The position numbers were made by a program, and so were the translations under genes. Positions 10,995 through 22,400 of a stretch of DNA of 64,000 nucleotides are shown here, piece after piece. The notes under the pieces were generated by a model, which worked only from the letters and a program-made list of their open reading frames with translations, did not search any database and had not been told where the DNA came from. The number at the start of each line of letters is the position of its first letter. Within the stretch, counting starts at the first letter, position 1. The DNA is from Trichobilharzia szidati (Eukaryota > Platyhelminthes > Trematoda > Strigeidida > Schistosomatidae). The stretch spans positions 9,397,204 to 9,461,203 of the forward strand of contig OX235273.1 in NCBI GenBank assembly GCA_944472155.2, written 5' to 3'.

Positions 10995-11218
10995 AACCTG
11001 CAGGACTACCGTTTAATTCAATAATGATACGACATGGGTCAGACAATGAGTGTGTTTATATATATATATATCAAATATTTAGCTGTTCAAACATTATTAA
11101 CTTGTAGACAATCTACTATTTGTCATTATATCATACTTGATCGTGCCTGTAAAAATGGCGTGCATTTTCATGTAAATTTATGTTTATATGAAAATATAAA
11201 ATTGTTATTATTAAGAGC
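10995..11218 (+). mobile_element. Short interspersed element F, copy 2 (nested in CR1)
   Basis: Second copy of the sequence at 8497-8670, including ACTTGTAGACAATCTAC, CATACTTGATCGTGCCTG and TGCATTTTCATGTAAATTT, with a TTATTATTA end. It carries a TA dinucleotide expansion near 11057. It is in the same orientation as copy 1. Confidence 0.7.
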
Positions 11219-11289
11219 CTCCGCATTTCTGCATAGTCAGCCTTCCTGTAACACAGACATAGTCTCATAACGTCTCACTGCAAATGCTC

Positions 11290-12000
11290 ACGGAGAACGA
11301 GATCGAAACCTATGATTGCATGTTCACTACTTCCTAGAGGAGTCATGATCTGGACCTACTCGACGAGTAGTTGGTCACTAGTTAGAATGTGGTCTAGTTT
11401 TGATGACTTTCAACTAGGGCCCCACCTAGTGTTGTCTCCAACGTTCTCAGTCAGTCCCGTGTTTCGAATAGTTTGCAGTAGATTTAGGCCGAATTTTCCC
11501 AAAGCATAGCCCGAGACAAGGTTCAGTGATGTGGCATTGAAATCTCCAGCAATGGTGACTTGGTCATAGCCCAAGTCTCACATCCCTGTGATAATGCTGA
11601 GCAGTAGCTGATTGTGCTCTGCCCCGCAGGTGGGAGATCGGTAGATGCCATCCAGTGAATGCTCGGTGTGGCCTACGGTGAAATGACACCTATGGAGTCT
11701 GGGAGTTCAATAGGTGCTGAGTCCGTTGCGCGCACACATTTAAGTTGCCTGTCAAAGTATATAGCAACTCCCCCTCTTTCCCTATTATCCCTGTCTCTCC
11801 TGACCAGAACCATATCATCTATACTGATTTCGTTATCGGAGATAGTGGGGGTTAGCCATGTTTAGGTGAGAATGATCACTTTCAGTTGTAGGTGTGCTTG
11901 GAGATTTCGGAGTTCATCTACTTTTCCTCTCAGCCCCCTCACAATGCTATATAGGCAGCTAACAGTGAGTCTAACAACCCCAGAGTTTTGTGGGGTAGTT
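11290..12000 (-). pseudogene. CR1-like apurinic/apyrimidinic endonuclease domain
   Basis: The minus strand encodes, across frames, DNRERGGVAIYFDRQLKC, GDFNATSLNLVSGYALGKFG, LDHILTSDQLL and SEHAIIGFDLVL. These match the AP-endonuclease motifs of LINEs (GGVAIY, GDFN, SDH with the catalytic His region, here SEH). Frames are broken, so it is inactive. Confidence 0.7.
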
Positions 12001-12954
12001 GACGTGAAGCTGTCTGCTGGTAAGGGACTTAATGCTGGGACTAGTTGGCCGATTCCGATGGAACCAGCCAGTTGTGGTTTTTTCCATGGATTTAGGCAGG
12101 ACACTTGGGTGACACAGACTGTTATTCTCAGAACTGCATCGCTCTGGTGTCACTGAAACTTGGGAACGTATTAAAACCTCAGTTTGCTGCCTCCTTATGG
12201 TTCGGGATCTACTTTCGCAGCATCGGGCGTGTCCTCCCATTTACCCTAGGTCTCATGCCATCGTTGAAGAGCTATGGCCAACTGCTCTGGGGAGTTGAAT
12301 GTGACAGTTGGCAGCTTTGGAGAGCTAATCCGTGTGAGATAAGCGGGGCGAGGTAGTCGGAAAATGGTGATGGCTCCAGAAGCGCTAAGGGCCATCTGAG
12401 ATGACAGCCATCTCCTGCTCCGGAACACCGTGTACCACCATAGAGGTAGAAGGCATCAGTTCCAATGATTCCCTCGCAATTTGTCTGATAGCCCATGGTC
12501 TGTCTTATCTCACCCTTATGTTCGAACTTCTATCGATGGCTAGCACCTAAACCATTATTAGTACTCTTTCCGCCTCTTCGGCAGAGTCCAGGGTAACCCT
12601 TAATCGGGGCGGCTTACCCCGAGGCGTGTGAACACCCCTCTGCAGCCTTCACAATTTCACTGAACTAATGTTCGTACCTAATTTATTGCACAGTTTGGAC
12701 CACTGATCCTGATCAAACAGGGCCCATTGTTCAAGCAAGCTATCCTTGCTCACAGGTACTTTGAAGAGGATGGGAGAATTAGACCGACTGACTTCAGACT
12801 TAGGTTTTGCGTTTGGCTTCTTGCATTACTTTGCAGCGTCAGCAACTTTAGGATTCATCAGGTTCTGGCCAGCCTTTGCAGTGTTGCCAAGCTTGCATGT
12901 GGATGCAGCTGGTGCTTTCCTAATTATTTCTTCCCTTGATGTTTATATTTCGTA

Positions 12955-13100
12955 TAAATGGGTAATCTTGCAAGAAATGCATGCCATTTGTACAGGCACG
13001 ATCATTTATGTTATAAACTACAATCGTGAAGTATCATAAATTAGCACTTTTTAAAAAGTTTAAATTGTCCGATTACTGTACAGGCAATCAGAATAGGTTC
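12955..13100 (-). mobile_element. Short interspersed element F, partial copy 3
   Basis: The reverse complement contains TGCCTGTACAAATGGCATGC, corresponding to the centre of F copies 1 and 2. The ends are unclear. It lies at the outer 5' boundary of the antisense CR1-like element. Confidence 0.5.
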
Positions 13101-13430
13101 TCATAAATGTTAAATTGTAATTCCCTTACTAAGGTCACCATCAAAGTCGAGCGACAACACAAACTTCATCCCACACGAAAGTAACATAACAAGCCAGTGT
13201 GTCGACATACTTCTTGATTTCTACCCAAAGTAAATATATGCACATATTTATATAAATAAACATATTTAGAGACCATTCTTCTGACTCTTCAGGTTTCGTT
13301 CTGTCCTGCCGTTCTTTGTCTCTTTTTTCACGGCTTCGGCTTACGTTTGATTTTCCGAATGGTGATAGGGAACGTAACTTTTTGGTGACTTGCAACAACA
13401 TTCAAGTATTGGTTCGCAGGGATCTGATAG
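13101..13430. other. Unassigned region
   Basis: It holds overlapping 80-90-codon minus-strand frames of low complexity with no recognised domain. I see nothing else. Confidence 0.35.
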
Positions 13431-13970
13431 GAGTTCTTACAGGATTCCATCGTGAGTTGACATAGTTTAGAGAACCATTGGGAAACATTGGAGTACTGAA
13501 CAGCCAGCTGTTTCGTCCTGGTATGGGAATCTACGGCATCACTCACCGGTAATCGGTTAAACCAAATCCCTGCAAGCCAACACCTCAACATCAATGTGAT
13601 GCTCACTAGCGATTGGCCATATTCAGATAGGTTACCTGTGTTCTAGTTAGAAGTCTTGGCCAGTGGGACCAAACCGGCCGGGTGTGAGGACAGGTACTAA
13701 CAGACGACATTGGCTAGTACTCGCGCTGTATCATGGATTCGCAGAAGTTGGAATTCATGGGCTGACAATTGGATCAGATCCCAGCGGCTGAGTAGTCCAC
13801 GGGCTCGTCTCCTAACTGGAAGGTCGATGGTTTGAACCACAGTGAATGAGTACTAATAAAGAGTCCAAAACGAGGAAGCAACAGACGGCTGTCCAGTGCT
13901 CTCAAGTCTTCCACTGGTTCTCCAAACGATGTGGGCTCATGACGAAATCCTTAACGTACTATAACAATCA
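13430..13970. mobile_element. SINE family C fragments, inverted pair with decayed hammerheads
   Basis: 13430-13550 is the reverse strand of the family C 3' half: GAGAACCATTG, then GTACTG, then CAGCTGTTTCGTCCTGG. The region 13565-13970 is a forward copy starting AAATCCCTGCAAGCCAACAC and running through the tRNA-like head (CCCAGCGGCTGAGTAGTCC) to TGGTTCTCCAAACGATG. Both hammerhead cores are broken: the CTGAAGA block is lost in each. Confidence 0.6.
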
Positions 13971-13979
13971 GGAGAGATC

Positions 13980-16800
13980 TGTAAAACTCACTGGCCCCAA
14001 AGGTTACACAAAATCCACATACTTTCTTCCGTAACGCATCCTTAATGATCACTGCGGCTCATTATTCTTATAACAGCAATCAAGTTCGGTTACTGCCTGT
14101 ACAGTGCCAGTAAGCCTGGGGAATTGAAGAAATGTTGAAAATACTCTGAAGGTTCCATCACAAATTTCAATGACTCATGCGACTGTGGTTTTCAGCACCT
14201 GCTTGCTTAATTTGTCACTTTGTATGGATAAGGAAAACGTTATTCTGGTTTCTAACTGCGTATGAGCTGGGAATTATCTGTAGCTGATTTCTACTCAAGT
14301 AATATGGGTTTAACTGCACACAGACTGCTGTAGGTGAGTTCCTTGCAGTTAATACTGTCGCAAGCACTTCTGTCAGTGAAGTAACTAATGATTCACACTA
14401 ACAATTTTACCATTTTATGGACAAAGTACTATACTGTGCATTTGTAACGCAACACTTATTACTACGTTCTTTTGGTTTAACTTAACCAGTGCCGATGCCA
14501 AGGAATACACTAAGTACACTGCTTCTACCTGTGTAAAGTGACCTCGTGGATATTACTTTATCAACCTTATTTCATATTTATATCCTATGTATTTGAATGA
14601 CTGTCAAGATGCATACTCGTGTATTTGTGGTGTATGCGCAAATGACTGTAGACTGGCGTCCCTAAAGTAAAAACAAATAACAATATATTTTTATAAAGTC
14701 TGTATCCGTTTTGGTCCATTCGTCTAAATTTTCAGCGTAGTCTGCTTGGTAAGCCCCTCACTGGACGTCACTACCCTGCAGACACACCTTCAACTGTTTT
14801 AATAGCACTCAGATGTATCGACCCAACAAATACTTTTCATTCACCCGCTTCCCACAGCAATGCTCCCTACTGACCTGATGTCAAGCTACAAACCTCCTTA
14901 TCTTTAGATGTGTAATCCGGAAATTCAAAATACTTTTTTCTCACGTGCTTACATCCCAGAGCTCATGAGTTCTTCCACCTGCTATCTACAAGCTTTTTTC
15001 TTTCTCAAAACTTCAACGAAAGCTGTTATGGCCTTACTATCGCATGTGTGCGATTTATCTGACACTATCTCGTTTAATTTTACTTCAACCGCATTTGAGT
15101 CACGTCATCATCCCTATGTTACGCAGTAACTCTAACCAAACATGACAAATCGAGTATTTTCCTCATAAATGTTCGTTCGATTTGTATTAAAATCCCACAT
15201 CTCCACCCCTTACTTTTATTTTCCAGACCTGCAATAGTGATAGCTAATGAGGCCCGAAAACCTTCTGGCTTCAATTATAGATTTCTAGGGCATTCAGGCT
15301 ATATCCCTTCTGGGCACCGAAGAAGAGAAGAATATGCAAATGGTTGCATTATTTTCCCTATTAATAGATTTCACGCTGTGGAAGCTGACAATTTGGACCA
15401 CTCAAATTGGATTATTCCAAACACTAGATTAAAAAGGACCCCTGTTGGAATCTATACATTAATGAGCCAACCGAAACACTAATGAAACGAATCGTATGCG
15501 CGGCACTCTCAATTATCCCTCCTGCCTAGATTTTGGCAATAAGATCACAGCTGATGTCTCTAACATGCCTGGCATCCAGTTGAATAGCTGAACGGTCCCC
15601 TCTTATCTTGATTGTTCTGTGGACAAAGGGGCCTCTTCCTCTTTTCTGGCCTAAGGTATTTTCAGCAACACTTATAACCAGGATGCGTTATTCTCTCTGG
15701 AAGCTGAGACATATTTTCCCTGGATGCAAATGAGGTTTATAACTTGGCAGCAACAATAAGACTCGCATACACAGCGTCTGTCTCGCGATTGATACTTGAG
15801 AAGATAACCAGTATTAAAGTCACTGATTTATTACTGATGGCACCCAGTCTAGCACCACTTTAGACTCATGTAGTATCGTTCATGGAAGTGTACCTGGACC
15901 AATCTTTTTCCTGTATGTCTTAGCGATGGGTGTGTTGTTACATTGCATAGTAGGCCCACTTAGTGTCCTTATAACCAATAGGTAGATTGTCACATGGTGC
16001 AGAAAGTCTGACGCATAAAATGCACTCAGACGCTGGTGACACTGAGGTCTGTAGGTAGTGCATATTGTGGCCTGCTATGATGAGCCTACCTTTATATCGC
16101 ACCATGTACGACGAACCGCGACAAGCCTGTTCCCAAATTTGCTTCAATTTTTCACCAAGGGGTTCATCTCTACTTTTTGAGTCGTCAAAGTTCAAGCCAT
16201 TGCAATTTCTTTCGTCTCATTTACCCAATTCTACCACTGATTTGACAACGTTGGGATTCCTGAATATAAACCACTGTCTGTTTTGCCATTCTGTAACTTC
16301 AATCATGGGAGCAGTCAGGATATAATTGACATTTTCCACAATTTCGAAACTCTTTTAACACATATATTCTAACGCACCACCGCTGAGTGACCACTTCATA
16401 CCTTTCAACTTACCCCTTCGTTTTTCTTAAGAAATTAGACCTCACATGAATTACTAGCTGCAAAATTTCTCATCGTATTAGTGTCCTTTTTATAAAAATG
16501 AGAGGTTATCTGCTGGAAGCAGCCGTTCATACCATAACAAATTTCATTCAAACTAAATGCCTTATGTAAAAAAGCCTAGAGACGCTCATGACACATGGAG
16601 TCAGAGAATTAAGTTTAACTGCTAAGTATCTCACAAGAGCTTAGCATTTTGAAAATTGGAAGCATGGAGACTGCCGATCAGCTGAGCTGGTGGTGGGGAC
16701 CATCGTCTCCAATGAGACAGCAATATTCTGCATTATTTTCTATAGTTTGGTTTGTAAGGGTTTGTTATGTTTTTTAACGAGAACCATTGAAAATGGTTCC
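13980..16800. other. Unassigned region
   Basis: It contains several short open frames (for example 15237-15482 on + and 15938-16195 on -) without recognisable domains, splice context or repeat membership. No RNA gene was seen. It may be an intron, intergenic DNA or old retroelement remains. Confidence 0.35.
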
Positions 16801-16821
16801 CTAACTGATATCAGTCCGTGA

Positions 16822-17217
16822 TCAACTCGTTAAAAAATTCTTCACTATGTCTTCTGAGCCTGAATGACTTTTATGTAAGGAAGAAAACTGTGATCCGTTA
16901 CCTTTCACTGTCCCGAAAATACTACGGGATATCATAAATGGTTTCCCAAACCTTTGACGTAGTATCCTCATTGCCTCAGTATATCCTTCGTTCGGGGACA
17001 TAAACTTGTAGCATTGTATGGCTCTTGCAGCCACACCAGTGCAAAACCTCAACAAATACATTAACTTCATTTCATCATTTAATACGAAACCACTCAGCAT
17101 GACCTCAAGCTCCTTGATAAACTGCGGGTATCGAGGTTCAAACTTAGGTAATCTTAAGCCCTTACTATCACCAAAACGGCGAAGAGCGATCATCAGACTC
17201 ATCATGCTGAGCATCAT
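16822..17217 (-). pseudogene. BEL/Pao-type LTR retrotransposon gag fragment
   Basis: The 131-codon minus-strand frame includes LRLPKFEPRYPQFI, KLMYLLRFCTGVAARAI, and NEGYTEAMRILRQRFGKP. Its layout matches the gag-like domain (DUF1759 type) of BEL/Pao elements: an LPKF start, a KLxYLLxxCxGxA centre, then a GYxxAxxxLxxRFG end. No protease, RT or LTR was recognised nearby, so it is an isolated fragment. The family call is by motif pattern only. Confidence 0.55.
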
Positions 17218-17432
17218 ACATATAATTACAATTTACAGGCAACTCATTGTTACTTACTTTTTTGTCTGCTTCCACGGTGCCACGTCCCTTCCTTGACCCA
17301 GGCATTATCCAACGTAACCAAAGAATCCAAATTGCGTTGATAATCCGTGTCCAAAGAGGAGCTGGCTGCAGATCTAGTGAGTACACCCGGAAGATTTCAA
17401 GAAGGCGCTCCAGAAAACGAGCAGAAGAATAA

Positions 17433-18785
17433 AAGCTGTCAGGGAACTTAGCCCTAAGTTCCTATTGTAACGAAGACGCTTTGAACCGATAATGACTATG
17501 TATCTTCTCGACTTTAACTCCATAACACCAGTATTCTTTGAAGGTAGTTATATTGTCTGGCAATTAAAGTAAAGATTGGTACAATTCTACAGACAAATGT
17601 TCAGTACAAATAAAATTATAAAGTACTTTTATTCGTATTTGTTTGCCGTCTTCGAACTTGCACATGATCGAGCCATTTGCGCCTTTGAGTTGCCCGCCAA
17701 TGGTGACCAAGGCCAATGAACCAACGTTCAATGTTCATATTCTTTGACAACTTCTGATAGTATTTCTCCGTTTTCTAACTAACAGCGTACGATGGAACGA
17801 TTAACGCAGTATCGGTGACTCCCGCCAAAGTGGTTTTGAGTAAACAACCATGAATTGCTCTTTCATTCTTCGACTACATTGGTAATAGAACTTCATTCAT
17901 CTGACTTTTTGAGTTCAGAGTAACACTCAGTGCTTGAGGCTCACCGCCGGGTGACACGCTACCCTAGTGGAGTTTACGTAGCACAACTTATGACTTACGC
18001 ACCACAGAAGTAAGCATCCTATTTCTGTTTATCAAACGGTTCCGTCTGTTATTAAACTGTCGTCTCAAAGAAGTACCTTGAGACGTGAACAATATCTGCC
18101 AATTTCTACCCATTATATTACTCTTGGTTTGGTGGAATGTCACTCGAGAACAAAATGCATTTTTAATGTGTGCACCGTTTAAAGTTCAATTTCCCTGGTG
18201 CGACATAACAGCATTCATGACCACAAACAATGTCCGGTTTTGGAATTTTCAACTTATTGTTCGATTTTAGGTTACCCGTTAGTTTGACGAAGGCCTAATT
18301 TAGTTCTTCATGGTGTCGCTGATTCCCTGATCTATCGTTTCTCTTCCGGTTGCTTTTCTGGACTGTATTTCCCCAGCAAATGAAACAAATCCAATGGCAT
18401 GTCCGACGGTAGAGGCAACTCTAATTTGACTGTGTCTGAGCATCTTTAACTCAATGACTACTCCGGATGTCATTACCAACTTCATTGTCATGCGTATCTT
18501 AACCTTGTGATTCCTTAACGAAGTCAACAATGCATAGCACCATTTTTGGGTGTGTCCGGAGGGGCTACTAAAACTGCAGTAGAAATAAGGTATGGCATAG
18601 GAGTCTTGAGGATCTGTTGGAACACATTTGATTGATGCTGACTGTCCAATATATTAATCGGACAGTCGGTAATCTACTCTGATCACTGGGATAACAACAA
18701 CAAGCACAGTGATTGGTGGCTATCACGGCGTCATCATTGAAATCTCCCTCTCCCACAATGGGAATTAATCGCCTCTAGGACAATG
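17433..18785. other. Unassigned region
   Basis: It contains a 76-codon minus-strand frame at 18300-18530 of unknown nature. It may continue the retroelement remains at 16822-17217, but no domain is recognisable. No RNA gene was seen. Confidence 0.35.
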
Positions 18786-18789
18786 ACAG

Positions 18790-19200
18790 TAGGATTCAAC
18801 TCAAAGTGAGGGAAACTTGCAATTGTCCAGTGCTATGCACCTTCAAACAACGTGGAATAAGGACTTCCACACACAGCTTCACGAGGCAATCAGAAAAACA
18901 TCAAATGACTACAGCGAAATCCCAATGGGTGGTATGGGTTCTAATCTTCAGGCAGAAAAAACAGAAGACCATTCATCATAGGTCAGAAGACGCTAGGTGA
19001 AGCGAATGATTATGAAGAACTATTTGCAATTTTCTGAAGGTTTAATGATTCAGTGGTTGTCGGCGGTGTGAGAACACAGAAGGATATTCACGGAGAGACA
19101 AGGGTTTCACGAGATGGACGTACCAAAATATCAGGTAGACCCCGCCCCAATCTCAGGAAAGTGGAGACAGGCTACAAGAGCTGTGATCGAATACAGGAGC
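18790..19200 (+). pseudogene. RTE-like LINE endonuclease fragment
   Basis: Across frames the + strand reads like the RTE endonuclease: a VQCYAPTNN-like start (LSSAMHLQTTWN in a shifted frame), a GMGSN segment, then LGEANDYEELFAIF and VVVGG, then DIHGETRVSRDGRTK. These correspond to the stretch between the metal-binding Asp/Asn region and the 'WxSPDG' region of the domain. It is badly frameshifted. It appears to be a separate insertion from the RTE fragments inside SUZ12. Confidence 0.5.
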
Positions 19201-19419
19201 AGATGTAGGTCCAAACCACTGTCTAATACACCTAACCCTCAAGATAGAGTTAAAGGACTTCAGTGCACTGGAAATGGTGCAGAATTCAAGCCTGACACTC
19301 AGAAATTTGAGGATGAAGCTACGTGGGACATGTTCACGGCAGTCACCAAGCAGGATTCGGAGGCGCTGAGTTGTAGGAATTCACATTCATCTGAGAGTCA
19401 ACTATTTCTCCTTCAATAA

Positions 19420-22400
19420 ACACTTCATCATCTAGGGCTCATGGAACACACTGGAAAATTATATTTTCAGAGGACTAGAATGTGTTGGCCACATTCTGCC
19501 TAGTTGTTGTACCCTAACAATTGGTGTATATTCCTTTATTTTAATATCTTGGAATGGACATTTTTCATTCTACTCATACCAAGTGGTGCAAAAGACCTCA
19601 AGCTTTAATCTGCAAAGTTTTAGCTCCATGTCCAATCTCTCCTGTCTTTCCGGATTGCTACCGAGTAGCAAACTAAGCGAGGCTTAAGAGTGAGTCAGTC
19701 TTGAATCAAGTCTAGACCTCGTTGACGGCTGGCGAGCATCCTACCATTAGACTACCAACACACCTGTGACGCTGACAAGCGCTTACAAAGAAAATTTCAA
19801 GTATCATACAGATGTTTAATAAAGTTATACTGCTTTTTGTGATTGAAGTGAAAAGAAGTCTAGAATATATTTCAGCTTCCAATTTACTTCGTAGGTTGTA
19901 GGTAAACTTTAATGTGTTGCGTCAGTGGCTGAATAGACGAATTCCCGCCAGTTACGCGGCTGGTCTGTGTTTTACTAGTGACTGAAGCTTCGCCCTAGTT
20001 AGCTAGTCGATAGTGGACCGGCAAAGTAAGGAAGAGTTTGCGTGAGGTCAGCAACTCCACGTAGTGTGAAAGGACCACACTATTTCTGCTAGAAGTTCAG
20101 AATGCATGAAGCCCTACGTTCTACTCGGAACACAGAGAAATGATAAAAACAGCACATGGAAAAGACGTAAGTGTCTTGTAGCGTTCCTTCACTATTTCGG
20201 GTGGCTGCGAAGGAAGTCCCACCACCAGGTTGATGTGGACTTGGCTGAAGATTTCGCTATTCATCTGACCAATGCTAAGGTCTAGGAGAATAGACGGCCA
20301 CACAGCGATTGAGGCCGTTATCTGTAGTTTAGGCCAACAGGGAAAGGACCTCGAGGTCATCTAAATGGAGTGACTGACCATTAAAAAATATATCACCGGG
20401 AAAACATACTTGGAAGAACACTAAAGCTCCCAGAAAGTGATGTGTTAGAGAACCTGTATCGAAGTCTTGTGCAAGAAGGGACAACAGTGGTCATCTACGA
20501 ACACCTGTAAGCTGATGAAGAAAAAGAGGACGGCAGATCAGAAGATGAGTCAGTGTTGAGATGAACAACGAAAGGAGAGTCTAAATACAATCTACAAGGC
20601 ACTGAACAAAGCCGTGAAGGATAGCGCTTGGAAGAAAAATAAGACACAGTGGTAACCGAAGTGGAACGAGCTACAGGCAGGAGCTTGTGTTGAATTTGAA
20701 GCAGTGAATAAGCTTCGGGGTTGAATAAAAAAGACTATGTCAACCATCCATGTTTTGCTTTCCTGGGTTATATGTTAGTAATGTAAGAGCTTTATTATAT
20801 AATCCTACATTTTACAGAAGTTGAGATGAGTCTATTGACACTCACATGAAGCAACTATATTTATTTCAGGAAAAGAATGATTAGTAAAATCGTTATTTAT
20901 ACTGTGAAAATTAGTAACTGGAGCATCTTGTTTTCCTTGAGTTGTTTGTTTGCTTCGACCTTGTGAGTATGGACTGTGTAAATTTGGTTTGAAACCGGTT
21001 GGTGTGTGGGTGTGGATTTATTTATCTGGATGGTTGTATTTTCGGTCAATGATTATAAGTATTGAGAGTGTAAGAATAGACTCTTATTTCTCGAAAATAT
21101 AATTTTTGATCAAACAATTCAATGCCTGCTGGAATGCGATTATCTCAAGGTAGGAAATAAATTGAGGAAACAGAGGCGTTACGTTTTCAAATAATGCAAT
21201 GCAATTTATCGGCTATCTAGTTCATTTTACTTTAGAACGTATTTTGCCTTAGATAAAAGCAGTAGTTGAAGACTAAAGCTCATGAAAGTCATCCCTTTAT
21301 CGGCATTATATCCTAAACTTATAACGGTGTGATGAAGTGCTAAGAAACGCTGGCATAACATGTTTTGACTCCGGTAAAAACACTCCAAAGTAACGCATTG
21401 GGTGGGGGTGTTATCCGTATTTCCTCCAATCTCTCTGTATCGGTCTCATCCTCAGATTTGCTTCCCGCACTGTACTCACACTCCCTTCACTGTTTCCACT
21501 CAATTCATCTTCTAATTCCAGGTATTATTTCAAAGTTAAGTGTTGCACGTATAGCATGCAGAGTTCACACAGTTTGATCTTTATTGGATCCGTAAATTAA
21601 GTGTAGTGATTCTGTTTTCATACGTTAGCTGCTACGGTGAAATCCCTTGTGTATAAGTACTGTGGGTTAGCGGTGCACCCAGTAGTCTTTAGGCGTTAAT
21701 GAATTATGCGATTTTCGGATTGCAAGTCATTAGAAACTTTGCCATTTTAAATAGCTGTGAATAACGATAATTTCTTGCAGGATGGTCACCAAATAAGCCG
21801 TTATGTTAATTTGTAATTTTCTTTTAATGTACCCTGTTTTACCGTCGTAAAAGCCTTAATCACCGCAGGTAATAAGTCACAAGATAAACGGAGATGTCAC
21901 TCTGTGTAACGGTCACGGCACGTCAATATTAATTTCTAATTGAAGTACGTCAGGTGTATTTAAAATAAACGGGGGACAGTGTGGGTTCCACTGCTGCTGT
22001 AAGTAAGAGGTGCTCTATAGTTTTAATGCGAAATCGAGTTAAGTATCTTGGTCACACTTAGAGTGCAGTCATTCACACTGGGATCCTACGGGTGTTTATT
22101 CATAAGAGGTGAAGGGATTACTTAAACTGTTGGTGTCATTAAGTGCGTCTGAACCTTATTTAGCAGCTAACACAGCTAAGTTTGAATGACATGACCACAA
22201 GAGCAAGTAAACTAATTACAAAACAGCTGGGACTGGATGTTCATTTCATTCCTCATCACATTAAAGAGATAAATACGAGGTAGTGTCCAAATCTCTTCAT
22301 TCAAAAACAGATGGAAAGCTGTAAAACCGTTCTGCTCATGTTTTTCTACAGGTAAATTCGACCCAGTCGAAGACCACATACTTTACTGATTTGGATCTTA

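Larger units (their letters stand above)
7974..12950 (-). mobile_element. Decayed CR1-like non-LTR retrotransposon (ORF1, endonuclease, RT)
   Basis: Reading right to left on the minus strand, an ORF1-like region (about 12950-12000) contains GKPPRLRVTLDSAEEAERVL. It is followed by an AP endonuclease (about 12000-11290) with RERGGVAIYF, GDFN, LDHILTSD and SEHAIIGFDLVL. The reverse transcriptase (about 9960-8680) has SLIFKGGDGQNP, FLDFEKAFDTVHHDLL, QGSILGPLMFLIFVSDL and the catalytic YADD. The C-terminus (8474-7974) has QKRVTKGVVGLRNKPYNERL. Domain order and motifs fit a CR1-like LINE, and the length of nearly 5 kb is close to full. Many frameshifts and stops show that it is inactive. Two copies of a short element (8497, 10995) and an unknown 600-bp block (10380-10994) interrupt it. 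Confidence 0.85.
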
